Assembly: GCA_963748205.1 (NCBI GenBank)
Contig: CAVVIB010000004.1
Span: 62,001-126,000 of the forward strand
Reading direction: 5' to 3'
From: JAIBJN01 sp963748205
GTDB lineage: Bacteria; Actinomycetota; Thermoleophilia; Gaiellales; Gaiellaceae
DNA length: 64,000 nucleotides
Shown here: positions 46,679-56,440 of the stretch, piece after piece
Position numbering within the stretch: position 1 is the first letter of the stretch
Layout: the number at the start of each line of letters is the position of its first letter
Translations under genes and position numbers: made by a program
Notes under the pieces: generated by a model
The model's input: only the letters and a program-made list of their open reading frames with translations
What the model was told of the DNA's origin: nothing
Databases searched by the model: none

Positions 46679-47529
46679 CCGTCCTCGCTCTGGCCGTCGG
46701 CGGGCGCGGGCTCGTCGACCCGCACGAGCCGGTCCTGCACGCCGACGACGAGGCGTTCCTCCGCGGTCGCGGCGCCTTCGAGACGATCCGCGTCTACGGC
46801 GGCCGCCCGTTCCGGCTCGAGGACCATCTCGAGCGCCTGGCGGCCTCGTCGGACCGGCTCGACCTGCCCGCCGTGGACACGGGCGCCTTCCGAGAGCTAG
46901 CCGGGCAGGCGATCGCCGCCGCCGGCGAGGGTGACGTCGTGCTCCGCCTCTACCTCACTCCCGGGCGCGAGGGCGAGGGCCGCCCGACGGCGCTCGCCAT
47001 GGTCTCGACAATTCCCGCCGTCCTAGAGGAGCGCCGTGCGACCGGCATGCGGATGATCACCGTGCCGCTCGGCCTCGACCCGAACCTCCGCGCGGATGCG
47101 CCCTGGCTGCTCGGCGGCGTGAAGTCGACGAGCTACGCCGTGAACATGGCCGCCGAGGCCGAGGCGCGGCGACGCGGCGCCGACGACGCCGTCTTCCTCG
47201 CCGCGGGCCGGATCGTCCTCGAAGGCCCCGTAACGAACGTCTGGTGGCGCCGCGGCCGCGAGCTCTTCACGCCGGCGCTCGACCTGGGGATCCTCGCCGG
47301 CGTGACGCGCTCGACGCTCCTCGAGGAGGCCGAAGGTCTCGGCTACGACGTGCGCGAGGGCGCCTATCCCGTCGACGAGCTCGCCGCCGCGGACGAGGCC
47401 TTCACGTCCTCGTCCGTCCGCGAGGTCATGCCGGTGATCGAGCTCGACGGCGCGCCGATCGGCGCCGGCACGCCCGGGCCTGCCGCCGGCGAGCTCCAGG
47501 CCGCGCTCCGGCGCAAGGCGGGGGCGTGA
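46675..47529 (+). CDS. pabC: aminodeoxychorismate lyase (class IV aminotransferase)
   Basis: 284 aa. Fold type IV PLP enzyme: FLRGRGAFETIRVYGGRPF, PLP lysine in LLGGVKSTSYAVNM, EGPVTNVW and FTSSSVREVMPV. Next to pabB it most likely yields 4-aminobenzoate, though branched-chain or D-amino-acid transaminases look alike. Coupled by GTGA to pabB and to the next gene. Confidence 0.88.
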   Translation: MTVLALAVGGRGLVDPHEPVLHADDEAFLRGRGAFETIRVYGGRPFRLEDHLERLAASSDRLDLPAVDTGAFRELAGQAIAAAGEGDVVLRLYLTPGREGEGRPTALAMVSTIPAVLEERRATGMRMITVPLGLDPNLRADAPWLLGGVKSTSYAVNMAAEAEARRRGADDAVFLAAGRIVLEGPVTNVWWRRGRELFTPALDLGILAGVTRSTLLEEAEGLGYDVREGAYPVDELAAADEAFTSSSVREVMPVIELDGAPIGAGTPGPAAGELQAALRRKAGA

Positions 47530-48272
47530 GCGCCCGGCTCTTCACCGCGGCCGAGCGACCCGACCTGTGGGAGCGGGCCTACGAGCAGATCGTCGGCGTC
47601 TGGCCGAAGTACAACGAGCAGGGCGACGTCCTCGGGGAGCACTGGTCGCGGCTCGACCAGGACTTCGCCGACACGCAGCTCGTCCTCTACGACGAGGAGG
47701 CCGACGTCGCGCTTGCCCACGGGCACACGATCCCGTGCCGCTGGGACGGGACCGTGGACGGACTGCTCAGCGGGATCGACGACGTGATGGCCGGCGCCGT
47801 CCGCCTCTTCGACGAGGGCGGCGAGCCGAACACGCTCTCCGCGCTCGCGATCGAGATCCCGCCCCGCCATCAGGGAGGCGGGCGCGCGCGGACGATGATC
47901 GGCGGCATGCGCGACATCGCCGCCAGGCGCGGCTTCGGCAGCCTGATCGCGCCGCTCCGCCCGACGTGGAAGGAGCGCTACCCGCTCACGCCGATCGAGC
48001 GCTACGCGGCCTGGAAGCGGGAGGACGGGCTCCCGTTCGACCCCTGGATCCGGCTGCACGTCCGCCTCGGCGCCGAGATCCTCAAGCCGGTGCCGCGCTC
48101 GCTGCACATCACGGGGACGGTGGCCGAATGGGAGGAGTGGGTCGAGCTTCCGCTGCCCGAGAGCGGCACGTACGTGTTCCCGCACGCGCTCGCCCCGCTC
48201 GAGGTCGACCGCGAGGCCGACCGGGGCGAGTACTGGGAGCCGAACGTGTGGGTGCGCCACCGCATAGGCTGA
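47526..48272 (+). CDS. GNAT-like acetyltransferase, unknown substrate
   Basis: 248 aa. The stretch LAIEIPPRHQGGGRARTMIGGMRDIAARRGF fits GNAT motif A (acetyl-CoA pyrophosphate loop Q-x2-G-x-A-like). The remainder is unlike common families. The GTGA overlap puts it in the pab operon, but I see no known folate step for it. Confidence 0.65.
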   Translation: MSARLFTAAERPDLWERAYEQIVGVWPKYNEQGDVLGEHWSRLDQDFADTQLVLYDEEADVALAHGHTIPCRWDGTVDGLLSGIDDVMAGAVRLFDEGGEPNTLSALAIEIPPRHQGGGRARTMIGGMRDIAARRGFGSLIAPLRPTWKERYPLTPIERYAAWKREDGLPFDPWIRLHVRLGAEILKPVPRSLHITGTVAEWEEWVELPLPESGTYVFPHALAPLEVDREADRGEYWEPNVWVRHRIG

Positions 48273-48276
48273 GCCG

Positions 48277-49011
48277 GTGCGCGTCCTCTCCATCACGCAC
48301 CAGCCCGATGCGGCGAGCGGCGTCTTCGGCGACGCGGTCCGCGAGCGTGGGCACGAGCTGGACGAGTGGCTGATCTCGAGCGACCCCGAGCCGCCCGCGC
48401 CGGTCGAGAGCTACGACGCCGTGCTCGTCTTCGGCGGGGCGATGCACGTCGACCAGGAGGAGCGCCACGGTTGGCTCCGGGAGGAGAACGCGCTTCTCCA
48501 ACGCTTCTTCGCGGAAGACGTGCCGACGTTCGGGGTGTGCCTGGGCGGCCAGCTCGTGGCCAAGGCCCTCGGCGCGCCGGTCCGCCGGATGCCGAGCCCC
48601 GAGATCGGCTGGTTCGACGTCGACCTGACGCCGGAGGCCGCCGACGACCCCGTGTTCGCCGGGCTGCCGGAGCGCTTCCCCGCGTTCCAGTGGCACAGCT
48701 ACCACTTCGAGCTCCCGGAGGACGGATTCGCGCTCGTACGCAACGACCGCTGCCTTCAGGGGTTCAGGGTCGGGAGCGCCTGGGGGATCCAGTTCCACCC
48801 CGAGGTGACGCCCGAGGACCTGGCCGAATGGCTCCGCACGGCCGACCCGAAGGAGGACGGCCCCATCGACGTCGAGGCGCTCCGCGCCGAGAGCGAGCAG
48901 CGCATCGCGGCGTGGAACGAGCTCGGGCGCGAGCTGTGCGGGCGGTTCCTGGCGGTCGCGGAGGCTAGGCGCCCCGGCGCGACCACTCGTGCCACGAGCC
49001 CGCGTAGTTGA
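48277..49011 (+). CDS. class I glutamine amidotransferase-like protein
   Basis: 244 aa. Catalytic Cys in FGVCLGGQL and His-x-Glu in IQFHPEV, preceded by VFGGAMHVDQE. It stands alone, as in GMP-synthase-like stand-alone amidotransferases that often act on gamma-glutamyl compounds. Follows the GNAT-like gene by 4 bp. The 3' end overlaps the rhodanese gene by 47 bp. Confidence 0.82.
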   Translation: MRVLSITHQPDAASGVFGDAVRERGHELDEWLISSDPEPPAPVESYDAVLVFGGAMHVDQEERHGWLREENALLQRFFAEDVPTFGVCLGGQLVAKALGAPVRRMPSPEIGWFDVDLTPEAADDPVFAGLPERFPAFQWHSYHFELPEDGFALVRNDRCLQGFRVGSAWGIQFHPEVTPEDLAEWLRTADPKEDGPIDVEALRAESEQRIAAWNELGRELCGRFLAVAEARRPGATTRATSPRS

Positions 49012-49306
49012 CGGCGTCGACACCCGCCGTGCGGAGGAGCACGGCGGCGATCTCCGACCGCTGGCCCGAGTGGCAGTACGCGACGACGCGCCGACCCTCC
49101 GGGATGCCGCGTGACGCGAGCGCTTCCGTGAGCCTGTCGCCGACCGCGTAGATCTCGTTCAGGTCCAGGTGGACCGCGCCGGGGATGTGTCCCTGGTACG
49201 GGTCGCACGGATAGCCGGCCTCACCCGAGTACTCCTCGTGCGAGCGGACGTCGAGGAGCGCGACCTCGTCCTTCTCGAGAAGGGCCGCCAGCTCGTCGCC
49301 GGTCAC
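48965..49306 (-). CDS. rhodanese-like sulfurtransferase
   Basis: 113 aa, one rhodanese domain: LLDVRSHEEYSGE, GHIPGAVHLDL, and the active-site loop YCHSGQRS with catalytic Cys. Moves sulfane sulfur. Coupled (ATGA) to the hydrolase upstream. Confidence 0.9.
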   Translation of the reverse strand: MTGDELAALLEKDEVALLDVRSHEEYSGEAGYPCDPYQGHIPGAVHLDLNEIYAVGDRLTEALASRGIPEGRRVVAYCHSGQRSEIAAVLLRTAGVDAVNYAGSWHEWSRRGA

Positions 49307-50018
49307 GGCGCCACCTCCTGGAGGAACTCACGGACCGCGGCGGCGACGGCCTCCGGCTGCTCGAGCGGCGCCAGGTGCCCCGCTCCGGCAATGCGCGAAA
49401 AACGCGCATCGGGCAGGGCGGCGACCATCGCCTCGGAGTCGGCCGGCGGCGTGAGCCGGTCCTCCTCGCCGACGAGCACGAGGACGGGCACGTCGATCGT
49501 GGCCAGGGTCGGGCGCGAGTCGGCGCGGTCGCGGATCGTCTCCTGGGTCGCCGACCAGTCCGGTCACGGGCTGCTCGAGGGCGATCGTCCGCGCGCGCTC
49601 CACGACGGCCGGGTCGACGTCCTCGGCGAAGATCTTCGGAGCCAGGTCGTCCCAGAAGGCCTCACGGCCTGCCTCGCCGAGGACGCGGATCGAGTCGTCG
49701 CGCGCCTCCCGCTGCTCGGGAGAGTCGGGCGTCGCCCGCGTGTCCGCGAGCACGAGCGCGGCGATCTTCTCCGGCGCCTGGCGCCAGAGCTCGAACGCGA
49801 GATAGCCGCCCATCGAGCAGCCGACCGGCGACGAACGGGCCGTCGACTAGATCGAGCACGCGGCGCCCCCAGGCCTCGAAGCCGAGCTCGGGCTCGTCCC
49901 CCGGCAGGTCGGGCGCGACGACCGGGTAGCCGGCCTCGTGCAGCGTCGCGGCGAGGTCGTCCCACATGCGCGAGTCCAGCGGGAACGCGTGCAGGAGAAG
50001 GGCGGTCGGGCGACTCAC
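49303..50018 (-). CDS. alpha/beta hydrolase (3-oxoadipate enol-lactonase-like), two frameshifts here
   Basis: About 237 aa after repair. LLHAFPLDSRMWDDLA, the nucleophile elbow GCSMGGYLAFE, Asp in GEEDRLTP and His in GAGHLAPLEQP. Breaks at about 49827 and 49556; one base removed at each gives FVAVGCSMGG and GLVATQETIRDRA. Substrate unknown. Confidence 0.82.
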
Positions 50019-50043
50019 GGGCCGTGCGATGCTACCGGGCCGG

Positions 50044-51476
50044 ATGGTCCCGCTGTCCCCCGCCTACCGTCCGCCCGCGGTCGCCGCCGAGGCGATGGTG
50101 GCCACGAGCCAGCCGCTAGCGACCCGCGCCGGCTTGCGGATCCTCGAGCGGGGCGGCAACGCGGTCGACGCAGCGCTCGCCGCAGCCGCGGTTCTGTGCG
50201 TCACCGAGCCGATGTCGACGGGCGTCGGCGGCGACCTCTTCGCCCAGGTCTGGGACGGCGAGCAGCTCCACGGGCTCGACGCCGCCGGCCCGGCGCCGCT
50301 GCGCGCGGATCCGGACGGCCCCGTCGAGGAGTTCGGCCCCCGATCCGTCACCGTCCCGGGAGCGGTCGCCGGCTGGGCCGCACTCGCCGAGCGATTCGGA
50401 CGCCTGGGGCTCGACACGGTTCTCGGCGATGCGATCTCCGCGGCGGAGGACGGGTTACGCCGTCGCGGCCCACACGGCGGAAGCCTGGCACGCTCGCACG
50501 CGAGCCTCGCCCTGGGCCCGGTCCCGAGATGGTGGCAGCGTGTACGGCTACCGGAGCTCGGAGCGACGCTGGGCGGGATCGCGGACGAAGGACCGGATGC
50601 GATCTACCGCGGCACGGTGGCGGAGGCCATCGCATCGTGCACCTGGCTCGACGCCGAGGATCTCGCCGCCTATCGGCCGCGCTGGGTCGAGCCGCTCACG
50701 ATCGACTATCGCGGGACGACGGTCTGCGAGCTCCCGCCGCCCACGCAGGGCGTAGCAGCGCTGGAGGGCCTGGGCCTCCTCGAGCTCAGTGGGGAGAGCA
50801 CCGCCGGCTTCGGTGGAAAGCGTCCGCCTCGCGCTCGAGGATGCCTTCGCTCACGTACGCGACGGGGCCGACGTGAGCGGCCTGCTCGCCCCGGACTTCC
50901 TTGAACGACGGGTGCGCGAGGGATCCGTCGACGTGGTCGAGCCGCTCGGCGGAACCGTCTACCTGTGCGCTGTGGACGGCGACCGCATGGCCGTCTCCCT
51001 CATCCAGAGCCTCTACGACAGCTTCGGCTCGGGGATCGTCGCGCCTGGCACAGGCATCGCGCTCCAGAACCGGGGAGCGTGCTTCGCCGTCTCGGGCCAC
51101 GTCGAGCCGGGCCGGCGTCCGTACCACACGATCATTCCCGGGATGCTCCTGCGGGACGGACAGCTGGTCGGCCCCTTTGGGGTGATGGGCGGTTTTCTCC
51201 AGGCGCAGGCCCACGTGCAGCTCGTCCCCTGGCTGGTCGGAGGGGTGGAGTCCGCAGATTGCGCTCGATCGGCCCCGTTTCCGGATCGACGGCGACGCGG
51301 TCTTGTTCGAGGGCGGGAGCTGGGACACGCGCCGCACATCGAGGCGCTCGGCCTGCGAGTCGCTGCCGGAGACCGACTCGACCGTCTTCGGCGGCGGACA
51401 GGCGATCGTCGTCAGGGACGACGTCCTCCTCGGCGGCTCCGACAGCCGCAAGGACGGCTACGCCGCCGGGTTCTAG
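50044..51476 (+). CDS. ggt: gamma-glutamyltransferase family protein, multiple frameshifts here
   Basis: About 476 aa after repair. ILERGGNAVDAALAAA and PMSTGVGGDLF open the large subunit. GGTVYLCAVDGD marks the processing site, with Thr as N-terminal nucleophile (usual enzymes read T-T-H). SFGSGIVAPGTGIALQNRG and FGGGQAIVV follow. Breaks near 50455, 50490, 50805 and 51255; all but the second fit one-base insertions. No signal peptide seen. Glutathione-like substrate inferred. Confidence 0.8.
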
Positions 51477-52241
51477 CGCTCGACGGGGATGGCGTCCGGC
51501 TGGCCGTCAGCGCTCGCGTAGCCGAAGCTCGCCTGCGGGATGCCGAAGAGCCCGGCGAGGTCGGCGACGAGCTCGGCCGCAGACGGCAGCTCCTCCGGCG
51601 CGATCGCGGTTCGCGCCGTCGCGCGCACGGCGTCCGCGTCCGCTCCGGTGAGCCGGGCCATCAGCCGCGGGTTCGCACCCAACGCGATGACCTCGCCGGG
51701 CGGGAGCGGGCCGTAGTACTCGGGCACCGAGAGGTACTCGTCCACGGCGCGGCCGCGCTCGAGCGCCACGTAGCGGACGACGCGGCCCTCCTCCACCCCC
51801 ATGACGATCACGAACGAGCCCATGCGGTCGGAGAGCTCGCGCGCGAGCCGGCGCAGCATCTCGGGCTCGCGGTCGGTGAGCTCGTCGTAGGCGGACGTCC
51901 AGCCGTCGCGCGGCGAGAGCACGACGCTCCCCTGCGAGCCGCCGGGAAGCCGCGGGACGAACTGACGGACGGCGCGCACGACCGCGTCGACGTCGTCGGT
52001 CTGCACGTGGATCGAGCCGAACGACGGTTCCTTCTGGTTGCCGACGTGCGCCTCGAGGGCGGAGATCGGCGCATCGAGCACCCGCGCCGTCTCGGTGAAC
52101 CCCGCGCGGATCCAGGCGTCTCCGTCCTCGTGCGTGGTCTCGATCTCGATCCGGTCGGCGCCCGGCCTCCTTCGCCTCCTCGATCAGGCGGAGCAGGACC
52201 TCCTCGCTGGGTGCGCCCTCGACGTGAGCTTCGTACGCCAC
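51473..52241 (-). CDS. uncharacterised protein, frameshifted here
   Basis: About 255 aa after repair of a break at about 52168 (AKEAG-ADRIEIETT). Soluble, acidic, with an alpha/beta N-terminus (MAYEAHVEGAPSEEVLLRLIEEAKEAG) and HVQTDDVDAVVRAVRQFVP. I do not recognise it. Its GTG overlaps the glycosylase stop (TAGTG), so the two are coupled, and its stop overlaps the convergent ggt end. Confidence 0.65.
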
Positions 52242-53054
52242 TAGCCCGGGACTCTAAGCCCGAGCAGCAGGTAGTGCGCCGCCAGATTGGCAAAGCGCGA
52301 AAAACGCGCACTGGCCGCGCGGGTGTCCTCCTCGCCGTAGAAGTGCAGGACCGCCTTGCGGAGGCCGAGGTCGCCCGCCGGCCATGCGTCCGGCCGCGCC
52401 GAGGTGGCGGGCGAGGAACCACTCCGCCGTCCACTCGCCGATGCCCGGGAGCGCGACGAGCGCCGCCTTCACCTCGTCGTCCGGGAGCAGCGCGAGCGCG
52501 TCGAGGTCGAGGTCTGCCTGCGCGAGCCCGACGATGTACTCGGCCTTCCGCCGGGAGAAGCCGACCGCGACGATCTCCTCGGGGCTCGCGAGCGCGAGCC
52601 GTTCCCGGGTCGGGAAGGCGTAGGCGACCTCATGCGCGACCCCGAAGGCCTCGATCAGGCGGTTGCGGATGCTGAAGGCCGCCTGGAGGGAGATCTGCTG
52701 CGCGCTGATCGAGGTGACGAGCGTCTCGAACGGGTCGGGGACGAGCGGCGGCCTGAAGCCCCGGAGCGCCGGGACGAGCCGCGCGAGGACAGGCTCCGTG
52801 GCCGCGAACGCGGCGAAGGCGTCGAGGTCGAAGGGCGCGCCGAGATACCGGCGCACGTCGTCGACCACCGACGCGTCACCGGGCTCGATGGCGACGCCTC
52901 CGGCCGCCGGCTCGATCCTCACCTCCTGCCCGTCGAAGACCCGGTAGAGCACGCCGTCGCGGTACAGGTTGGCGAGATCGAGCCCGAAGGCGCGGTACCG
53001 CTCGGTCGAGAGCTCGAAGTCGAACGGCTCAGGAAGCGAGACTGCGAGCGACAG
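52241..53054 (-). CDS. DNA-3-methyladenine glycosylase-like (HhH-GPD) protein, apparent CTG start, frameshifted here
   Basis: About 270 aa after repair. Helix-hairpin-helix with LVALPGIGEWTAEWFLARHLG (the Gly-rich hairpin and following catalytic Asp region) and ISAQQISLQAAFSIRNRL are AlkA-like. A break at about 52400 is repaired by removing one G (LG-RPDAWPAGDLGLRK, ending GLRVPG). No ATG, GTG or TTG precedes the fold. CTG 53054 has GAGG 9 nt upstream. Overlaps the HAD gene by 26 bp. Confidence 0.8.
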
Positions 53055-53664
53055 AGTGGAAGTCCTCGAAGGGCTCGAAGTCGGTGCCGCGCTCGGCCAG
53101 GTACGCGGCGAGCCCGCGGGTGGCGAAGACCCGGTCGGACGCCTCCGCCGCGCAGCGGTCCGAGTAGCCGTCACCGATGTAGACGATCTCCCCGTCGCCT
53201 CCGAACCGCCGCACGATCGAGCGCTTGCACGACTCGCCGCAGATGTCGCACGTCTCGTCGTAGCGCCAGTCGACGATCCAGCCATTCGGGTCGGGGTCGA
53301 CGCGGTTGGCGTGCAGCTCGACCTCGAGGCCGGCGTGCTCGAGGATCGGCTCGATCAGCTCGTGGAAGCCGCTCGAGACGATGACGAGCCGCCAGCCGCG
53401 CTCACGCGCGAGAGCGACGACCTCGTCGAAGCCGGGGCGCAGCTCGACGTTCTCGAGCTCCCAGCTGATCACCTCGTCGAGTGGTCTCCGCACAGGCCGG
53501 AACTCGCGCGTGATCACCTCGCGCAGGGTCAGTCGGCCCTCGTCGAGGCCGTCGTCGACCTCCTGGTAGACCTCGGGATCGCCGAACGTGCTCGCGATCG
53601 TGTCGAGCAGGTCGGTCTTCGTGACGGTGCCGTCGAAGTCGACGACGATCGTGCGGTCGCTCAA
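53029..53664 (-). CDS. HAD-IB phosphatase (MtnX/SerB-like)
   Basis: 211 aa. Motif I VVDFDGTVT, motif II VSSGF, motif III/IV GDGYSDRCAAE. A C-x2-C-x3-C segment (CDICGESC) matches the MtnX-like group. TTG start at 53664 overlaps the hmgA stop (TTGA). No methionine-salvage gene is nearby, so the substrate is open. Confidence 0.82.
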   Translation of the reverse strand: MSDRTIVVDFDGTVTKTDLLDTIASTFGDPEVYQEVDDGLDEGRLTLREVITREFRPVRRPLDEVISWELENVELRPGFDEVVALARERGWRLVIVSSGFHELIEPILEHAGLEVELHANRVDPDPNGWIVDWRYDETCDICGESCKRSIVRRFGGDGEIVYIGDGYSDRCAAEASDRVFATRGLAAYLAERGTDFEPFEDFHSVARSLAS

Positions 53665-54866
53665 AAGTGGCTCGTGACTCCCGCCGGATCCTCGTCGGCC
53701 TGCGTCCCGCCCTGCGGGTCCTCGAGCCAGGAGTACGCGTAGCCCGGGTCGTCCATCCCGCGCGCGAGCTCCGTCAGCCGCAGCGGGTGGAACGTGTCGC
53801 ACATGACCGCGAGCTCGTGGGTCTCGGTCATCCCGAGCGACTTCTCGGCGAGGCCCGGGTGCGGCCCGTGCGGGATCCCGGACGGGTGCAGCGTGACCGA
53901 GCCGATCTCGATGCCCTTCCGCGAGGAGAAGTTCCCGTCGACGTAATAGATCATCTCCTCGCTGTTCAGGTTCGAGTGGTGGTACGGGATCGGCACCGCC
54001 TCCGGGTCGAAGTCCAGCTTGCGCGGACAGAACGAGCAGATGACGAAGTTCCGGCCCTGGAAGGTCTGGTGCGAGGGCGGCGGCATGTGGATGCGGCCGG
54101 TGATCGGCTCGAAGTCGTGGATCGAGAACGTCCACGGGTAGACGTAGCCGTCCCAGCCCACGACGTCGAACGGGTGGTAGTCGAGGACGTAGGTCTGGTA
54201 GCCGTCCTTGATCCGCAGCCTGACGACGTGCTCGCCGCGGTCGGAGTGCGTCTTCAGCTCCGTCGGCGCGTGCATGTCGCGGTGGTAGAACGGCGCGTGC
54301 TCGAGGAGCTGGCCGTACTCGTTCCGGTAGCGGCGCGGGATCTCGATCAGCCCGGGCGAGACGAAGACGAGGTGGCGCTGCTCGCCCTCGGGGGCGAAGC
54401 GGTAGGTCGTCCCGCGCGGGATGACGATGTAGTCGCCCTCCTTGTACGGAAGGTCGCCGAAGATCGTCTCGAGCGTGCCCGTTCCCTCGTGGACGAAGAC
54501 GACCTCGTCGCCCTCGCCGTTGCGGTAGAAGAAGTCCATCTCGTCGGTCGGCCGCGCGAGCTCGATCTCGACGTCGTCGTTCCACATGAGGAGCTGACGG
54601 CCGGAGATCGCGTCGCCGCCGGCCGGGACGTCGTACGTGCGGAAGTGCCGGTGGGCGTGCCCGTCGGGCACCCATTCCTCGCGCTCGATGGGCTCGAAGT
54701 CGCCGACCTCCTTCACCCGGCAGGGCGACTGGAGGTGGTAGAGGATCGACTCGTTCCCGGAGAACCCCTCGAGCCCCATGACCTCCTCGGTCAGAAGCGT
54801 GCCGTTCTCCCGGAACTGGATGTGGCGCTTGCGGGGAAGACGTCCGAGCTGCTGATACATGGGCAT
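53661..54866 (-). CDS. hmgA: homogentisate 1,2-dioxygenase family protein
   Basis: 401 aa. Cupin-type ring-opening dioxygenase: the C-terminal iron-site region PIPYHHSNLNSEEMIYYVDGNF, LHPSGIPHGPHPG and the final TELARGMDDPGYAYSWLE fit. Turns homogentisate into maleylacetoacetate in tyrosine breakdown. Shorter than eukaryotic HGD (about 445). ATG 54866 is set by TATGCT 6 nt upstream. Confidence 0.88.
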   Translation of the reverse strand: MPMYQQLGRLPRKRHIQFRENGTLLTEEVMGLEGFSGNESILYHLQSPCRVKEVGDFEPIEREEWVPDGHAHRHFRTYDVPAGGDAISGRQLLMWNDDVEIELARPTDEMDFFYRNGEGDEVVFVHEGTGTLETIFGDLPYKEGDYIVIPRGTTYRFAPEGEQRHLVFVSPGLIEIPRRYRNEYGQLLEHAPFYHRDMHAPTELKTHSDRGEHVVRLRIKDGYQTYVLDYHPFDVVGWDGYVYPWTFSIHDFEPITGRIHMPPPSHQTFQGRNFVICSFCPRKLDFDPEAVPIPYHHSNLNSEEMIYYVDGNFSSRKGIEIGSVTLHPSGIPHGPHPGLAEKSLGMTETHELAVMCDTFHPLRLTELARGMDDPGYAYSWLEDPQGGTQADEDPAGVTSHF

Positions 54867-54872
54867 GCAGGC

Positions 54873-54878
54873 AGCATA
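54873..54878 (-). promoter_or_regulatory. -10 box for leaderless hmgA operon
   Basis: TATGCT on the minus strand, 6 nt before the hmgA ATG; no ribosome-binding site. Confidence 0.6.
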
Positions 54879-54899
54879 TCCAGCGTTCTTCTCTGGTAG

Positions 54900-55238
54900 A
54901 TGTCGGTAGCCGAGACCATCCGGGACGAGCTTCTCTCGTGGGACGGCGTGACCGCGGAACCGCACCGTTTCGGCGGCGTGGAGTTCCTCCTGGGACGTCG
55001 CGAGCTCGGCCATCTGCACGGCGACCGCCTCGCCGATCTCCCCTTCCCGCGCCGCGTGCGCGACGAGCTGGTGGAGGCCGGCCGCGCACAGCCGCATCAT
55101 GTTCTCCCCGACTCGGGCTGGGTGAGCGTGCGCATCGCCGACACCCAGGATGTCGCGAACGTCATCGAGCTTTTCCGGCTCAGCTACGACCGGGCGGTCG
55201 AGGCCGAGCGGCGACGGGCCGCGGCAGACACGTCCTGA
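54900..55238 (+). CDS. luciferase-domain family protein (DUF5519-like)
   Basis: 112 aa. The pattern PHRFGGVEFLLGRRELGHLHGDRLADLPFP and HHVLPDSGWVSVRI matches the small conserved domain named luciferase/DUF5519, whose biochemical role is unknown. Divergent from hmgA with 33 bp between. Confidence 0.75.
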   Translation: MSVAETIRDELLSWDGVTAEPHRFGGVEFLLGRRELGHLHGDRLADLPFPRRVRDELVEAGRAQPHHVLPDSGWVSVRIADTQDVANVIELFRLSYDRAVEAERRRAAADTS

Positions 55239-55319
55239 TCCGACAGCCCCGGGGCGCCCCCCGAAGTCAGCCTATCGCCGAAAAACGCGCGCGTGGCGCA
55301 CGCGGATGTGCCGACTTCG

Positions 55320-56129
55320 TCACGCCGCGGAGCCGGCTGCGACCCGGTTCCGCAGCACCCCGATCCCCTCGATCTCGAGCTCGACCTCGTCGCCCGGCTG
55401 GAGCCAGCGGCCGTCGCCGTGCTCGAGGATGCAGCCCGTCCCGACCGTGCCCGAGCCGAGGATGTCGCCGGGGACGAGCCGCGTGTTGCGGGCCGCGTGG
55501 GCGACGAGCTCCTCCCACGGCCAGTGCAGGTCGCCGAGGTTCCCGCGCGAGCGCTCCTCGCCGTTCACCCGGGCGACCATCTCGAGACCGAGGTCGCCGA
55601 GCTCGTCGGGCGTCACGACGACCGGCCCCATGCTCGTGGCGAAGTCCTTGCCCTTCGCCGGGCCGAGGCCGACCGACATCTCCATCTTCTGGAGGTCGCG
55701 GGCCGACCAGTCGTTGAGCACGGTGAAGCCCGCGATCGCACCGTCCGCCCCGATGACGACGGCGGCCTCGAGCTCGTAGTCCCACGCCGAGCTCTCGGCC
55801 GGGAACACGATCTCGTCCTCCGGCCCGTACATCGCCGCCGGGTTGGAGAAGTAGAAGACGGGGATCCGGTACCACTCCGGCGCCATCTCCAGGCCCCGCT
55901 GCGCGCGGGCGTTCGCCGCATGGCGCTCGAACGCGTAGAAGTCCCGGACCGAGGGAGGCTCGGGGATCGGGGCGACCAGCCGCACGTCGTCGAGCCGATG
56001 CTCGCCGACCTCGTCGCCGCCGGAAGCCAGCCAGGATGCGAGTGAGGGGGCGCCGAACTCGACGACCCGATCCCCCTCGACCCGCCCGGGTGCAAGGCGG
56101 CCGCTCGCCTCGAACGTGCAGAGGCGCAG
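55320..56129 (-). CDS. fumarylacetoacetate hydrolase family protein, apparent CTG start
   Basis: 269 aa. FAH fold: DYELEAAVVIG, NDWSARDLQ, KDFATSMGP and GDILGSGTVGTGC carry the metal and catalytic residues. With hppD and hmgA it is likely the last tyrosine-degradation step, though family members vary. CTG 56129 gives (M)RLCTFE, the normal N-terminus. An in-frame TGA two codons upstream, the cspA stop, bars any earlier start, and GAGGG lies 8 nt before. The next canonical start would remove about 50 residues. Confidence 0.85.
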   Translation of the reverse strand: MRLCTFEASGRLAPGRVEGDRVVEFGAPSLASWLASGGDEVGEHRLDDVRLVAPIPEPPSVRDFYAFERHAANARAQRGLEMAPEWYRIPVFYFSNPAAMYGPEDEIVFPAESSAWDYELEAAVVIGADGAIAGFTVLNDWSARDLQKMEMSVGLGPAKGKDFATSMGPVVVTPDELGDLGLEMVARVNGEERSRGNLGDLHWPWEELVAHAARNTRLVPGDILGSGTVGTGCILEHGDGRWLQPGDEVELEIEGIGVLRNRVAAGSAA

Positions 56130-56132
56130 CGA

Positions 56133-56342
56133 TCAGCCCTCGATCGGGATGACGTTGGCCGCCTCGGGGCCCTTGTTCCCCTCGCGAGGCTCGTACTCGA
56201 CCCTCGCGCCCTCGACCAGGGTCTTGAAGCCCTCGCCGGCGATGTTGGAGAAGTGGACGAACAAGTCCTTCGACCCCTCGTCAGGCGCGATGAAGCCGTA
56301 GCCCTTCGCGTCGTTGAACCACTTCACGGTTCCTGTTGCCAT
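56133..56342 (-). CDS. cspA: cold-shock protein (CspA family)
   Basis: 69 aa. MATGTVKWFNDAKGYGFI and DLFVHFSNI carry RNP1 and RNP2. RNA chaperone. GGGAGGTGG precedes the ATG, and the leader is about 80 nt. The gene lies between hppD and the FAH gene and shares the FAH reading frame, separated by TGA-TCG. Confidence 0.95.
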   Translation of the reverse strand: MATGTVKWFNDAKGYGFIAPDEGSKDLFVHFSNIAGEGFKTLVEGARVEYEPREGNKGPEAANVIPIEG

Positions 56343-56424
56343 TCAACCACCTCCCTTCCCGCAGACATCGAACGGGGAGGAAGGCGCAGGGACGCCAAAC
56401 CTGACCTCGCTCGTACTCCGCCGC

Positions 56425-56430
56425 AATATA
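56425..56430 (-). promoter_or_regulatory. -10 box for cspA
   Basis: TATATT on the minus strand, 82 nt before the cspA ATG, leaving a leader of about 75 nt as is usual for cold-shock genes. No clear -35. Confidence 0.4.
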
Positions 56431-56440
56431 GACAGCCTCT

